This document shows, piece by piece, positions 1 to 5,757 of a stretch of DNA of 8,233 bases. The DNA is from TMED14 sp041179465 (GTDB lineage Bacteria > Bacteroidota > Bacteroidia > Flavobacteriales > Schleiferiaceae), in the NCBI GenBank assembly GCA_041179465.1, contig JBEGTJ010000070.1, positions 1 to 8,233 on the forward strand, in the 5' to 3' direction. The notes below the pieces were generated by a model. It did no database searches and was not told where the DNA came from. It saw only the letters and a program-made list of their open reading frames with translations. Position numbers and translations under genes: made by a program. How positions within the stretch are numbered: position 1 is the stretch's first letter; every line of letters begins with the position of its first letter.

Positions 1-415
1 CTTGCACCGTTTTGGGGTTCGCGAAGTCGACGGTGCCCGTCGTGTGCAGCACGTAGGCGACGCCAAACCAATCGGCCATGCGCAGCAGGGTTCCGGCATT
101 CCCGGGGTCCTGCACGCGGTCGAGCACCAGCACCTTGCCTTCGGGGCGCGGATCGAGGTCCGCCCAGGCAAACACGGCGAGCGCGTCGGGGGGCGTGTCG
201 AGCGACGACACTTCGCGCAGGTCGCGGGCCGTCACGCTCAGGCAGTCGGGCCCGAGCGAATCGCCGGTGGTGGCGAGGAGGAGCGGACGCCATCCGCTCG
301 ACAAAAATTCGGCAATGGCCTTGCGGCCTTCCACCGTCAGGGCTCCGTGCTTTTCACGGCCTTTGCGGTGCTGCAGCTCTCGGAGCCATTTGCGTTCGTT
401 GTGGGTCCAGGGCAT
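1..415 (-). CDS. TrmH/SpoU-family RNA 2'-O-methyltransferase, N-terminal part (runs off the left edge)
   Basis: This gene reads leftward from an ATG at 415 and is open at base 1, giving 138 codons. The family transfers a methyl group from S-adenosylmethionine to the ribose 2'-OH of tRNA or rRNA. The translation begins MPWTHNERKWLRELQHRKGR, and VEGRKAIAEFL follows at about residues 28-38. Together these look like the N-terminal L30e-like substrate-binding domain that precedes the SPOUT domain in many SpoU proteins. From about residue 93 the SPOUT fold starts: LVLDRVQDPGNAGTLLR is SPOUT motif 1, with conserved N106 and R112, then ADWFG, and FANPKTVQ at the edge. The SAM-binding trefoil knot (motifs 2 and 3, roughly the last 110 residues) lies outside the window. 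The target RNA cannot be decided, so no gene symbol is given. It is divergent from rpe with a 33-bp gap. The family assignment is firm; the specificity is unknown. Confidence 0.9.
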   Translation of the reverse strand, partial: MPWTHNERKWLRELQHRKGREKHGALTVEGRKAIAEFLSSGWRPLLLATTGDSLGPDCLSVTARDLREVSSLDTPPDALAVFAWADLDPRPEGKVLVLDRVQDPGNAGTLLRMADWFGVAYVLHTTGTVDFANPKTVQ

Positions 416-422
416 AAGACCC

Positions 423-430
423 CGAAGGTA
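423..430 (-). promoter_or_regulatory. Candidate -7 element for the TrmH-family gene
   Basis: Read on the minus strand this is TACCTTCG, one base away from the Bacteroidota -7 consensus TAnnTTTG, ending 7 nt before the ATG at 415. No clear TTTG-type -33 element is seen at the usual distance. It is the left arm of an inverted repeat whose right arm is the better -7 match for rpe. The one mismatch and the missing -33 keep confidence low. Confidence 0.3.
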
Positions 431-435
431 CGCAC

Positions 436-443
436 TACCTTTG
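436..443 (+). promoter_or_regulatory. Candidate -7 promoter element for rpe
   Basis: TACCTTTG fits the TAnnTTTG consensus used by the primary sigma factor of Bacteroidota. It ends only 5 nt before the rpe ATG at 449. Transcription normally starts a few bases after this motif, so the message would begin at or next to the start codon. A -33 TTTG element is not evident about 20 bp upstream. The motif match is seen; the promoter function is inferred. Confidence 0.45.
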
Positions 444-448
444 GGCCT

Positions 449-1090
449 ATGATTGCTCCCTCTATCCTGTCGGCCGATTTCGCCAACCTCGAGCGCGACG
501 TGCGCATGCTCAATGCTTCAGACGCAGCGTGGATTCACGTCGACATTATGGACGGAGTTTTTGTGCCCAACCTCAGCTTTGGACTGCCGGTGACCGAGGC
601 CATCAAGCGCCACGCGAACAAGCCCTTGGACGTGCACCTCATGATCGTGCAGCCCGAGCGCTACCTCGAGGACTTTAAAAAGGCAGGGGCCGACGTGCTC
701 ACCGTGCACTACGAGGCCAGCACGCACCTGCACCGCAGCCTGCAGCAGATTCGCGCCCTGGGAATGAAGGCGGGCGTCGCCCTGAATCCGCACACGCCCG
801 TCGACCTTTTGGCCGACGTGCTCGGCGACCTCGACCTGGTGTGCTTGATGAGCGTCAATCCGGGCTTTGGCGGACAAGCGTTCATTCCGCAAACGTTTAA
901 AAAGGTAGAACGCCTGCGCCGCCTCCTGGACGACGCCGGCAGTTCCGCGCTGATTGAAATCGACGGCGGTGTGGGTCCGCAGAACGCGGCCGACCTCAAA
1001 AAGGCGGGCGCCAACGTGCTGGTCGCAGGCAACGCCGTGTTCAAGGCGAGCGACCCTCTTGCGACCATCCGCCAACTCAATGAGGCCTAG
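449..1090 (+). CDS. rpe: Ribulose-phosphate 3-epimerase
   Basis: Interconverts D-ribulose 5-phosphate and D-xylulose 5-phosphate in the pentose phosphate pathway; cytosolic, metal-dependent TIM barrel. The 213-residue product has the usual family length. The N-terminus MIAPSILSADFANL is the family signature at the first strand, and it fixes the start at 449. HVDIMDG at residues 30-36 supplies metal ligand H30 and the acid/base residue D32; DVHLM at 61-65 carries H63; VNPGFGGQ at 136-143 is the mobile active-site loop; EIDGG at 170-174 carries the second catalytic residue D172; and VAGNAVF at 192-198 is the phosphate-binding turn. All key residues are present. The reading frame stays open far upstream, but only as an antisense shadow of the divergent methyltransferase gene. 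The 3' end overlaps the next gene by 11 nt, so the two are probably co-transcribed and translationally coupled. Confidence 0.96.
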   Translation: MIAPSILSADFANLERDVRMLNASDAAWIHVDIMDGVFVPNLSFGLPVTEAIKRHANKPLDVHLMIVQPERYLEDFKKAGADVLTVHYEASTHLHRSLQQIRALGMKAGVALNPHTPVDLLADVLGDLDLVCLMSVNPGFGGQAFIPQTFKKVERLRRLLDDAGSSALIEIDGGVGPQNAADLKKAGANVLVAGNAVFKASDPLATIRQLNEA

Positions 1091-3266
1091 CGCAGCATTC
1101 TTCCTTCTGGCGGCCGCCTTGTCCGCGTGCAACCCCCAGCGTTGGCTTCCCGAGGGGCAAACGTGGATTCGCCGCATCGAGCTCACTGAAAACGGCCAGG
1201 TTCGGGCCGAAGACAAGTACCTTGAACTGATCCAGCTGCAGACCAACACTTCGGTGCTGGGCAGCTACCCCTACGTGGCCCTTTACCAGCGCGGAGCCCG
1301 CAAGCCCGACACCCGGCGCGGACGCTGGCTTCAGAAAATTGGAGAGGCTCCGGCCCTCCTCGACACCGCCCTGGCGGCCGAAACCGTGGAGCAGCTCGAG
1401 CGCAAACTCCGCCAGGAAGGCTACTTTTTTGCCCGCGTCCACTACGAGCTGACCGCTGGAGCGCGCGGCGCCGAACTCCGGTTCCGCATGGAACGCGGCC
1501 AGCCCACGCGCCTGGGCAGCATACGCCCCGAAATCTACTCGCCCTACGTCGAGGACCAGCTGCGCATGATCCAAGTGGGCAGCCTCCTGGTGCCGGGCAT
1601 GCGCCTGTCGCGCGACATGCTCGAGTCGGAACGCAAACGGGTCGCCGACTACTTGAAGGAACACGGCTTTTTTACCCTGGGCCCCGACGCCATTGGCTTT
1701 GACCTCGACACCCTCGACCACCCCTACCGCGCCGACGGCGTGTGGATGGTGCAAAACTGGATTCGCGACGGCGAATTTGGTCCGCAAGAAGAACCGCACC
1801 GCCCCTGGTACATCGGGCAAGTGCTCTTGGCCGACTCGCTGAACTACGGCTTGAACGAACAGGGAATCCGCCGGCTTCACCTGCTCCAACCCGGCGAACT
1901 CTACCGGGCTTCGGCGGTCGCCCAAAGCCAGGAGTGGCTGCGCCGGCTCGACGCCTTTCAAAACCAGCAATGGCGGCTGAGTCCGCGCGGAGACAGCCTC
2001 GACGCCGAACTGGTGCTGCAGCCCGCCCCGCGCGTGGGCGTGCTGTGGGAGGCCGAGGGCACCAACACTTCAGGCATTTATGGCGTGCAAACGGCCTTTG
2101 AGGTGCGCGACCGCAACCCATTGGGCGGACTCGAGGCCCTCAGCGGCAAGCTTGCGGGCGGACTCGGCGTCGCGATCGGCGACACCAGCCAGCTGTTTCG
2201 CACCTACTTCTACGAGCTCGGCCTCGCCCTAGAGGTGCCTGATTTGCTGGGGCTTCCGAACGTCAAGCGCCACCAAGCGCGGAGCAGCGCCAACCTCAGC
2301 TTGGCCCGACAGTACCGCCGCGAGTTTGACCGCTTGGCCCTCAGCGGCGAACTGCTCTACCACTGGGAAGGGCAAAAGGCCACCACCTGGGACGTCAAGC
2401 CGCTCTTTGCCAGCTACATTGGGCTGCGCGGAATCGACTCGAGCTTCTATGCCGCCCTGGCCAGCAAATCGGGCTTTCAAAACGTGTTCATCGTCGGCCC
2501 CCGCCTCAACGTCAAGCGGCCCTCGGTCAGCGAAGGGCGCTGGTCGCGCCGCAGCGAATGGGCCTTTGAAACCTCGGGCATCCTCACTGACTTGGGATTC
2601 CGGGCGGTGCGCGGGGCCCAGGCCGACCCCTACACCGTGGCGGGCGTTCCTTTTGCGCACTACGTGCGGGCTGAGGCCGACTACCGCTGGCGGTTCCGCG
2701 GGCGGCAGCGCCGCGAGGGGGCCGTTCGCTTGCAGGGCGGATACCTTCACGCCCTCTCCAACAGCCCGGGGCTTCCGCCCTTTGAGCGCGCCTTCTACGC
2801 CGGCGGTTCCAACGACCTGCGGTCCTGGATCAACTTTCGCATCGGACCGGGCGCCCTGCCCAAAGCCGTGTTCGACACCGCCGGATTCTTGGGATCGGGC
2901 AGCGTGAAGCTGTTGGCCCAGGCCGAATGGCGCTTTCCCATCTTGGGTTCGACCTTTGGCGCCCTCTTTGCCGACGCCGGAAACGTGTGGCTCACCCCGG
3001 CCAACGCCACGTCGGCCCAGTGGGGCCTGATGAACGACCCCGAACTCCGCAAGGCCGTCAGCTTCAACCCCCTAAACGTGCCCCGCCAGACCGCCCTGGG
3101 CTTGGGATTCGGACTGCGCTACGACTTTGAGTTCTTCATTGCCCGCGCCGACTGGGGCCTGCAGGTCTACGACCCGCGGCGAACGGCGACCGGCGACGCG
3201 TGGTGGCGGCCGGTGGGCGGACTCCGGCGCAGCGCCCTTCAGGTCGCCATTGGCCTTCCGTTTTAA
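1080..3266 (+). CDS. tamL: TamL-like Omp85 (BamA/TamA family) outer-membrane lipoprotein
   Basis: Predicted outer-membrane assembly protein of 728 residues. The ATG at 1080 starts MRPSAAFFLLAAALSAC: a short positive end, a hydrophobic core at 5-16 and a lipobox LSAC with lipidated Cys at 17. A lipid anchor on an Omp85 protein is the hallmark of Bacteroidota TamL, which is thought to work with the inner-membrane protein TamB in place of TamA. Residues about 20-318 look like POTRA-type alpha/beta repeats; WYIGQV at 243-248 opens the last one. From about 319 to the end alternating polar/hydrophobic strands form the beta-barrel. GGSNDLRSW at 575-583 corresponds to the conserved loop-6 region of Omp85 proteins (the VRGF-like motif). 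The protein ends QVAIGLPF, with the C-terminal aromatic expected of a barrel beta-signal. It overlaps rpe by 11 nt. No tamB is in the window. A generic BamA paralogue is the main alternative. Confidence 0.82.
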   Translation: MRPSAAFFLLAAALSACNPQRWLPEGQTWIRRIELTENGQVRAEDKYLELIQLQTNTSVLGSYPYVALYQRGARKPDTRRGRWLQKIGEAPALLDTALAAETVEQLERKLRQEGYFFARVHYELTAGARGAELRFRMERGQPTRLGSIRPEIYSPYVEDQLRMIQVGSLLVPGMRLSRDMLESERKRVADYLKEHGFFTLGPDAIGFDLDTLDHPYRADGVWMVQNWIRDGEFGPQEEPHRPWYIGQVLLADSLNYGLNEQGIRRLHLLQPGELYRASAVAQSQEWLRRLDAFQNQQWRLSPRGDSLDAELVLQPAPRVGVLWEAEGTNTSGIYGVQTAFEVRDRNPLGGLEALSGKLAGGLGVAIGDTSQLFRTYFYELGLALEVPDLLGLPNVKRHQARSSANLSLARQYRREFDRLALSGELLYHWEGQKATTWDVKPLFASYIGLRGIDSSFYAALASKSGFQNVFIVGPRLNVKRPSVSEGRWSRRSEWAFETSGILTDLGFRAVRGAQADPYTVAGVPFAHYVRAEADYRWRFRGRQRREGAVRLQGGYLHALSNSPGLPPFERAFYAGGSNDLRSWINFRIGPGALPKAVFDTAGFLGSGSVKLLAQAEWRFPILGSTFGALFADAGNVWLTPANATSAQWGLMNDPELRKAVSFNPLNVPRQTALGLGFGLRYDFEFFIARADWGLQVYDPRRTATGDAWWRPVGGLRRSALQVAIGLPF

Positions 3267-3299
3267 GTATTTAGGAGCCGCAATCTGTGGGAAACTTCC

Positions 3300-3330
3300 C
3301 GGCCTCAACCTGGGCAGGGCCGATTTTTTT
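3300..3330 (+). terminator. Candidate intrinsic terminator after tamL
   Basis: CGGCC at 3300-3304 can pair with GGCCG at 3318-3322, with an inner CCTG/CAGG alternative. One base after the stem comes a run of seven T (3324-3330). It lies 34 bp past the tamL stop and just upstream of the next promoter, as expected for the end of the rpe-tamL transcript. The stem is short with a large loop, so efficiency is uncertain. The T-run could equally act as an upstream A/T element for the fbaB promoter. Confidence 0.5.
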
Positions 3331-3333
3331 CGC

Positions 3334-3341
3334 TAGGTTTG
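3334..3341 (+). promoter_or_regulatory. Candidate -7 promoter element for fbaB-accD
   Basis: TAGGTTTG matches TAnnTTTG exactly and ends 27 nt before the fbaB ATG at 3369, giving a predicted leader of about 20 nt. No convincing -33 TTTG is seen; the T-run at 3324-3330 lies directly upstream. The motif overlaps a possible in-frame TTG start at 3339, which argues that this TTG is not the translation start. Confidence 0.5.
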
Positions 3342-3368
3342 CAGCTCATTCAACTAAAGCGTTTCCCC

Positions 3369-4427
3369 ATGGCAACCGATCGCATCGTCAGCCTGCTCGG
3401 CGACCAAGCCGACTACCTCCTGAAGCACCAGTGCACCAAAGTCCGCAAAGAAGACCTGCACCTCCCCTCGCCGCACTTCGTTGACGACTACTTCATTGCC
3501 AGCAACCGCAACAACCCCACGCTGCGCGCGCTCCAAACGCTGTACGGAACAGGTCGCCTCGGCCAATCAGGCTACCTCAGCATTCTCCCCGTGGACCAAG
3601 GCGTGGAGCACAGCGCCGGCGCCAGCTTCGCCCCCAACCCGATCTACTTTGACCCCGAGAACATCGTCAAACTCGCCATCGAATCCGAGTGCAATGCGGT
3701 GGCCTCGACGTTTGGCGGACTCGCCATGCTCAGCCGCAAGTACGCCCACAAGATTCCGTTCATGGTGAAAATCAACCACAACGAATTCTTGTCGATGCCC
3801 AACCAGTACGACCAGACGATGTACGGCAGCGTCGAAGACGCGTGGAACATGGGCGCCGTGGCCATCGGGGCGACCGTGTACTTTGGGGCCGAAGAATCGC
3901 GCCGCCAGCTGCTCGAAGTCGCCGAAGCCTTTGAGCGCGCCCGCGAGCTCGGCATGGCCACGGTACTGTGGACCTACACCCGCAACACTGGATTCAAGCA
4001 AGACGGCGTCGACTACCACACTTCAGCCGACCTCACCGGCCAGGCCATTCACTTGGGCGTGACCATTCAGGCCGACATCATCAAGCAGAAGCTTCCGACC
4101 AACAACGGCGGCTACAACGCGACGAAGCACGGCAAAACCCACCCCAAGGTGTACACCGACCTCAGCAGCGACCACCCCATTGACCTGACCCGCTACCAAG
4201 TGCTCAACAGCTACGCCGGCCGCGTCGGCGTGATCAACTCGGGCGGCGAATCCAAGGGCGCCAGCGACCTCAGCGAGGCCGTAGCTACGGCGGTAATCAA
4301 CAAGCGCGCGGGCGGTCAAGGCCTCATTTTGGGCCGCAAGGCGTTCCAGCGTCCGATGAACGAGGGCATCGACCTCCTCCGCACGATTCAAGACGTGTAC
4401 CTGGATTCGTCGATTACCATCGCTTAA
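3369..4427 (+). CDS. fbaB: Fructose-bisphosphate aldolase class I (DhnA/FbaB type)
   Basis: Cleaves fructose 1,6-bisphosphate to dihydroxyacetone phosphate and glyceraldehyde 3-phosphate through a Schiff-base lysine, without metal; glycolysis and gluconeogenesis, cytosol. The 352 residues match the length of bacterial FbaB/DhnA proteins. Starting at 3369 gives MATDRIVSLLGDQADYLL, the usual N-terminal helix. LPVDQGVEHS (D76 in VDQG) is characteristic of the family; ADIIKQKLP carries the probable Schiff-base lysine K239 (K241 is the alternative); VINSGG at 288-293 and LGRKAFQ around R323 form the phosphate-binding sites. An in-frame TTG at 3339 would add 10 residues but overlaps the -7 element, so it is rejected. 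accD follows after 11 nt, suggesting an operon. It is unrelated in sequence and mechanism to the zinc-dependent class II FbaA. Confidence 0.93.
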   Translation: MATDRIVSLLGDQADYLLKHQCTKVRKEDLHLPSPHFVDDYFIASNRNNPTLRALQTLYGTGRLGQSGYLSILPVDQGVEHSAGASFAPNPIYFDPENIVKLAIESECNAVASTFGGLAMLSRKYAHKIPFMVKINHNEFLSMPNQYDQTMYGSVEDAWNMGAVAIGATVYFGAEESRRQLLEVAEAFERARELGMATVLWTYTRNTGFKQDGVDYHTSADLTGQAIHLGVTIQADIIKQKLPTNNGGYNATKHGKTHPKVYTDLSSDHPIDLTRYQVLNSYAGRVGVINSGGESKGASDLSEAVATAVINKRAGGQGLILGRKAFQRPMNEGIDLLRTIQDVYLDSSITIA

Positions 4428-4438
4428 CTTTTCGCCCC

Positions 4439-5305
4439 ATGTCTGAATGGTTCCACCGCAAAGGCGAGTCGATTACGACGCCGACCGAAGAGAAAAAAGA
4501 TAGCCCCGACGGCCTTTGGCACCTTTGCCCCAAGTGCAAGGTGATGGTTGACAACGAGGAGCATCAAGCCAAGCTTTGGGTCTGCGGCAACTGCGGGCAC
4601 CACAACGGCATCGACGCCGCCGAGTACTTCAGCTTTCTCTTTGACGAGGGCCAGTACGCTGAGCTCGACGCCAACCTGGTTTCGGCGGATCCGCTGAATT
4701 TTGTCGACACCAAGGCATACCGGGACCGCCTCAAGGCGACCCGCGCCAAGACCGGCTTGACGGACGCCCTCACGAGCGGAACCGGCAAGCTCGACGGCAT
4801 GCCCGTGACCATTGCGGCCATGAACTTCAAGTTCATTGGCGGATCCATGGGATCGGTGGTGGGCGAGAAAATTGCCCGGGCCATCGACCACGCCCGGCTC
4901 AACAAGCAGCCCTTCATCATGATCAGCAAGTCGGGCGGCGCCCGCATGATGGAGGCCGCGTTCTCGCTCATGCAGATGGCCAAGACCTCGGCCAAGCTGG
5001 CCCAGCTCGACGACGCGGGGCTTCCCTACGTTTCGGTGCTGACCGACCCCACCACCGGGGGCGTGACGGCGTCGTTTGCCATGCTGGGCGACGTCCACAT
5101 TGCCGAACCGGGAGCGCTGATTGGCTTTGCCGGTCCGCGCGTAGTCAAAGAGACCATTGGCAAAGACCTTCCCGAGGGATTCCAAACGGCCGAATTCCTA
5201 CTGGAACATGGCTTTGTCGACCAGATTGCCGAGCGTTCCCAGCTCAAACGCACCCTGGCCGCATGGCTCCGCGCGGTGCGCAACGAGGCGCCGGCCCAGG
5301 CCTAG
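4439..5305 (+). CDS. accD: Acetyl-CoA carboxylase carboxyltransferase subunit beta
   Basis: Beta half of the carboxyltransferase that, with AccA, moves the carboxyl group from biotin on AccB to acetyl-CoA to make malonyl-CoA, the committed step of fatty-acid synthesis. The protein is 288 residues, typical for AccD. A four-cysteine zinc ribbon lies near the N-terminus: C30-x2-C33 and C49-x2-C52. The crotonase-fold carboxyltransferase domain runs from about residue 95 to the end. SGGARM at 165-170 and DPTTGGVTASFA from D203 are the acyl-CoA binding and oxyanion-hole loops, and GFAGPRVV from G229 is the conserved dimer-interface motif. All expected motifs are intact. The start at 4439 gives MSEWFHRK, close to the WF(R/K)RK opening usual for AccD. 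Only 11 nt separate it from fbaB, so co-transcription is likely. accA is not in the window. Confidence 0.96.
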   Translation: MSEWFHRKGESITTPTEEKKDSPDGLWHLCPKCKVMVDNEEHQAKLWVCGNCGHHNGIDAAEYFSFLFDEGQYAELDANLVSADPLNFVDTKAYRDRLKATRAKTGLTDALTSGTGKLDGMPVTIAAMNFKFIGGSMGSVVGEKIARAIDHARLNKQPFIMISKSGGARMMEAAFSLMQMAKTSAKLAQLDDAGLPYVSVLTDPTTGGVTASFAMLGDVHIAEPGALIGFAGPRVVKETIGKDLPEGFQTAEFLLEHGFVDQIAERSQLKRTLAAWLRAVRNEAPAQA

Positions 5306-5329
5306 CGTCGGGCGCGTAGGTATTTTTAG

Positions 5330-5337
5330 TATCTTTG
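5330..5337 (+). promoter_or_regulatory. Candidate -7 promoter element for rpsO(-pnp)
   Basis: TATCTTTG matches TAnnTTTG exactly, in an AT-rich patch (TATTTTTAG at 5321-5329) that stands out from its GC-rich surroundings. It begins 24 nt after the accD stop and 63 nt before the rpsO ATG, predicting a leader of about 50 nt. No good -33 TTTG is seen. GCGCC at 5288-5292 and GGCGC at 5311-5315 could also pair ahead of the T-run as a weak accD terminator. This is the best-placed promoter in the window. Confidence 0.6.
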
Positions 5338-5340
5338 CAG

Positions 5341-5386
5341 TCCTCGAACGTCGAGGAACATTACAGCACAAACATCGAAAATCGAT
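5341..5386 (+). promoter_or_regulatory. Structured rpsO leader with two hairpins (possible S15 autoregulatory element)
   Basis: Two inverted repeats fill the leader between promoter and start codon. TCCTCGA at 5341-5347 and TCGAGGA at 5351-5357 form a perfect 7-bp stem with a 3-nt ACG loop. ATCGA at 5374-5378 and TCGAT at 5382-5386 form a 5-bp stem with an AAA loop, ending 6 nt before the rpsO ATG. Both carry TCGA, so alternative pairings or a pseudoknot between them are possible. S15 represses its own mRNA through leader structures in several phyla, and those structures differ between lineages. The pairing is seen in the sequence; a regulatory role is inferred. Confidence 0.45.
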
Positions 5387-5392
5387 TAAGGC

Positions 5393-5662
5393 ATGTACCT
5401 AAATTCTGAAAAGAAGCGCGAAATCTTCGCCACGCACGGCAAATCTGCTGAAGATACCGGAACGGCTGAAGGCCAAATCGCACTGTTTACCTATCGTATC
5501 AACCACCTTACGGAGCACTTGAAGAAGAACCGTAAGGATTTCAACACTGAGCGTTCCCTGGTTCGCTTGGTCGGCAAGCGCCGTAGCCTTCTGGACTACT
5601 TGCATAGCACTGAGATTAACCGCTACCGTGCGATTGTCGAAAAACTCGGCCTCCGTAAGTAA
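5393..5662 (+). CDS. rpsO: 30S ribosomal protein S15
   Basis: Primary 16S rRNA-binding protein of the small-subunit platform; it binds the central domain and nucleates S6/S18 assembly, and also forms a bridge to the 50S subunit. The product is 89 residues, the standard S15 length, all helical. Family signatures are present: DTGTAEGQIALFTYRI at about residues 21-36, which includes the G-x-x-E-x-Q-I segment, then LTEHLK and, further on, LVRLVGKRRSLLDYL, the basic helix-loop that contacts rRNA, and the end RAIVEKLGLRK. Codon choice differs from its neighbours: CGT is commoner than CGC for Arg (6 to 4 by hand count), and the gene is visibly less GC-rich, as expected of a highly expressed gene. 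The usual bacterial partner pnp follows after 95 bp. Confidence 0.97.
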   Translation: MYLNSEKKREIFATHGKSAEDTGTAEGQIALFTYRINHLTEHLKKNRKDFNTERSLVRLVGKRRSLLDYLHSTEINRYRAIVEKLGLRK

Positions 5663-5664
5663 GG

Positions 5665-5678
5665 TCGTTTTCGAACGA
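5665..5678 (+). other. Small UUCG-loop hairpin just after the rpsO stop
   Basis: TCGTT at 5665-5669 and AACGA at 5674-5678 pair around a TTCG tetraloop, starting 2 nt after the stop codon. The stem is only 5 bp and A/U-rich, but UUCG loops are stabilising when closed suitably. It may protect the 3' end of the rpsO message or act with the larger hairpin downstream. Function is inferred. Confidence 0.35.
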
Positions 5679-5685
5679 TTTATAC

Positions 5686-5718
5686 GCAAAGGCAATCCCC
5701 AAAAGGGTTGCCTTTTGC
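5686..5718 (+). terminator. Hairpin between rpsO and pnp (partial terminator or processing site)
   Basis: AAAGGCAA at 5688-5695 pairs with TTGCCTTT at 5708-5715, and CCC at 5697-5699 pairs with GGG at 5705-5707 across a bulged T, leaving a small A-rich loop. The 3' arm ends in CCTTTTGC, so the U-stretch is inside the stem rather than after it. It is the strongest hairpin in the window. No promoter motif is visible between it and pnp, so pnp presumably depends on read-through, which would make this an attenuator or an RNase processing site. Confidence 0.6.
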
Positions 5719-5757
5719 TGTTCCTAAACGAGGCCCCTTTAATTCGCCATTGAGAAG

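Noticed and set aside
2..448. In-frame open extension upstream of rpe on the plus strand
   Set aside because: It is antisense to the clearly recognisable TrmH/SpoU gene at 1-415, and the rpe N-terminus is canonical at 449. The open frame is a by-product of GC-rich codon use.
954..1079. N-terminal extension of the TamL frame into rpe
   Set aside because: The ATG at 1080 is followed at once by a lipoprotein signal peptide and lipobox, which must be N-terminal.
1077..1970. Long minus-strand open frame opposite tamL
   Set aside because: No recognisable motif; the composition mirrors tamL codons, and the TamL-like reading on the other strand is coherent from end to end.
3339..3368. TTG start adding 10 residues to the class I aldolase
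   Set aside because: It overlaps the -7 promoter element and is unlikely to be in the mRNA; the ATG at 3369 gives the usual family N-terminus and length.
5288..5327. accD terminator from GCGCC/GGCGC and the TATTTTT run
   Set aside because: The stem is 5 bp with a long loop containing the stop codon, and the T-run is better explained as part of the rpsO promoter; it is mentioned there but not called separately.
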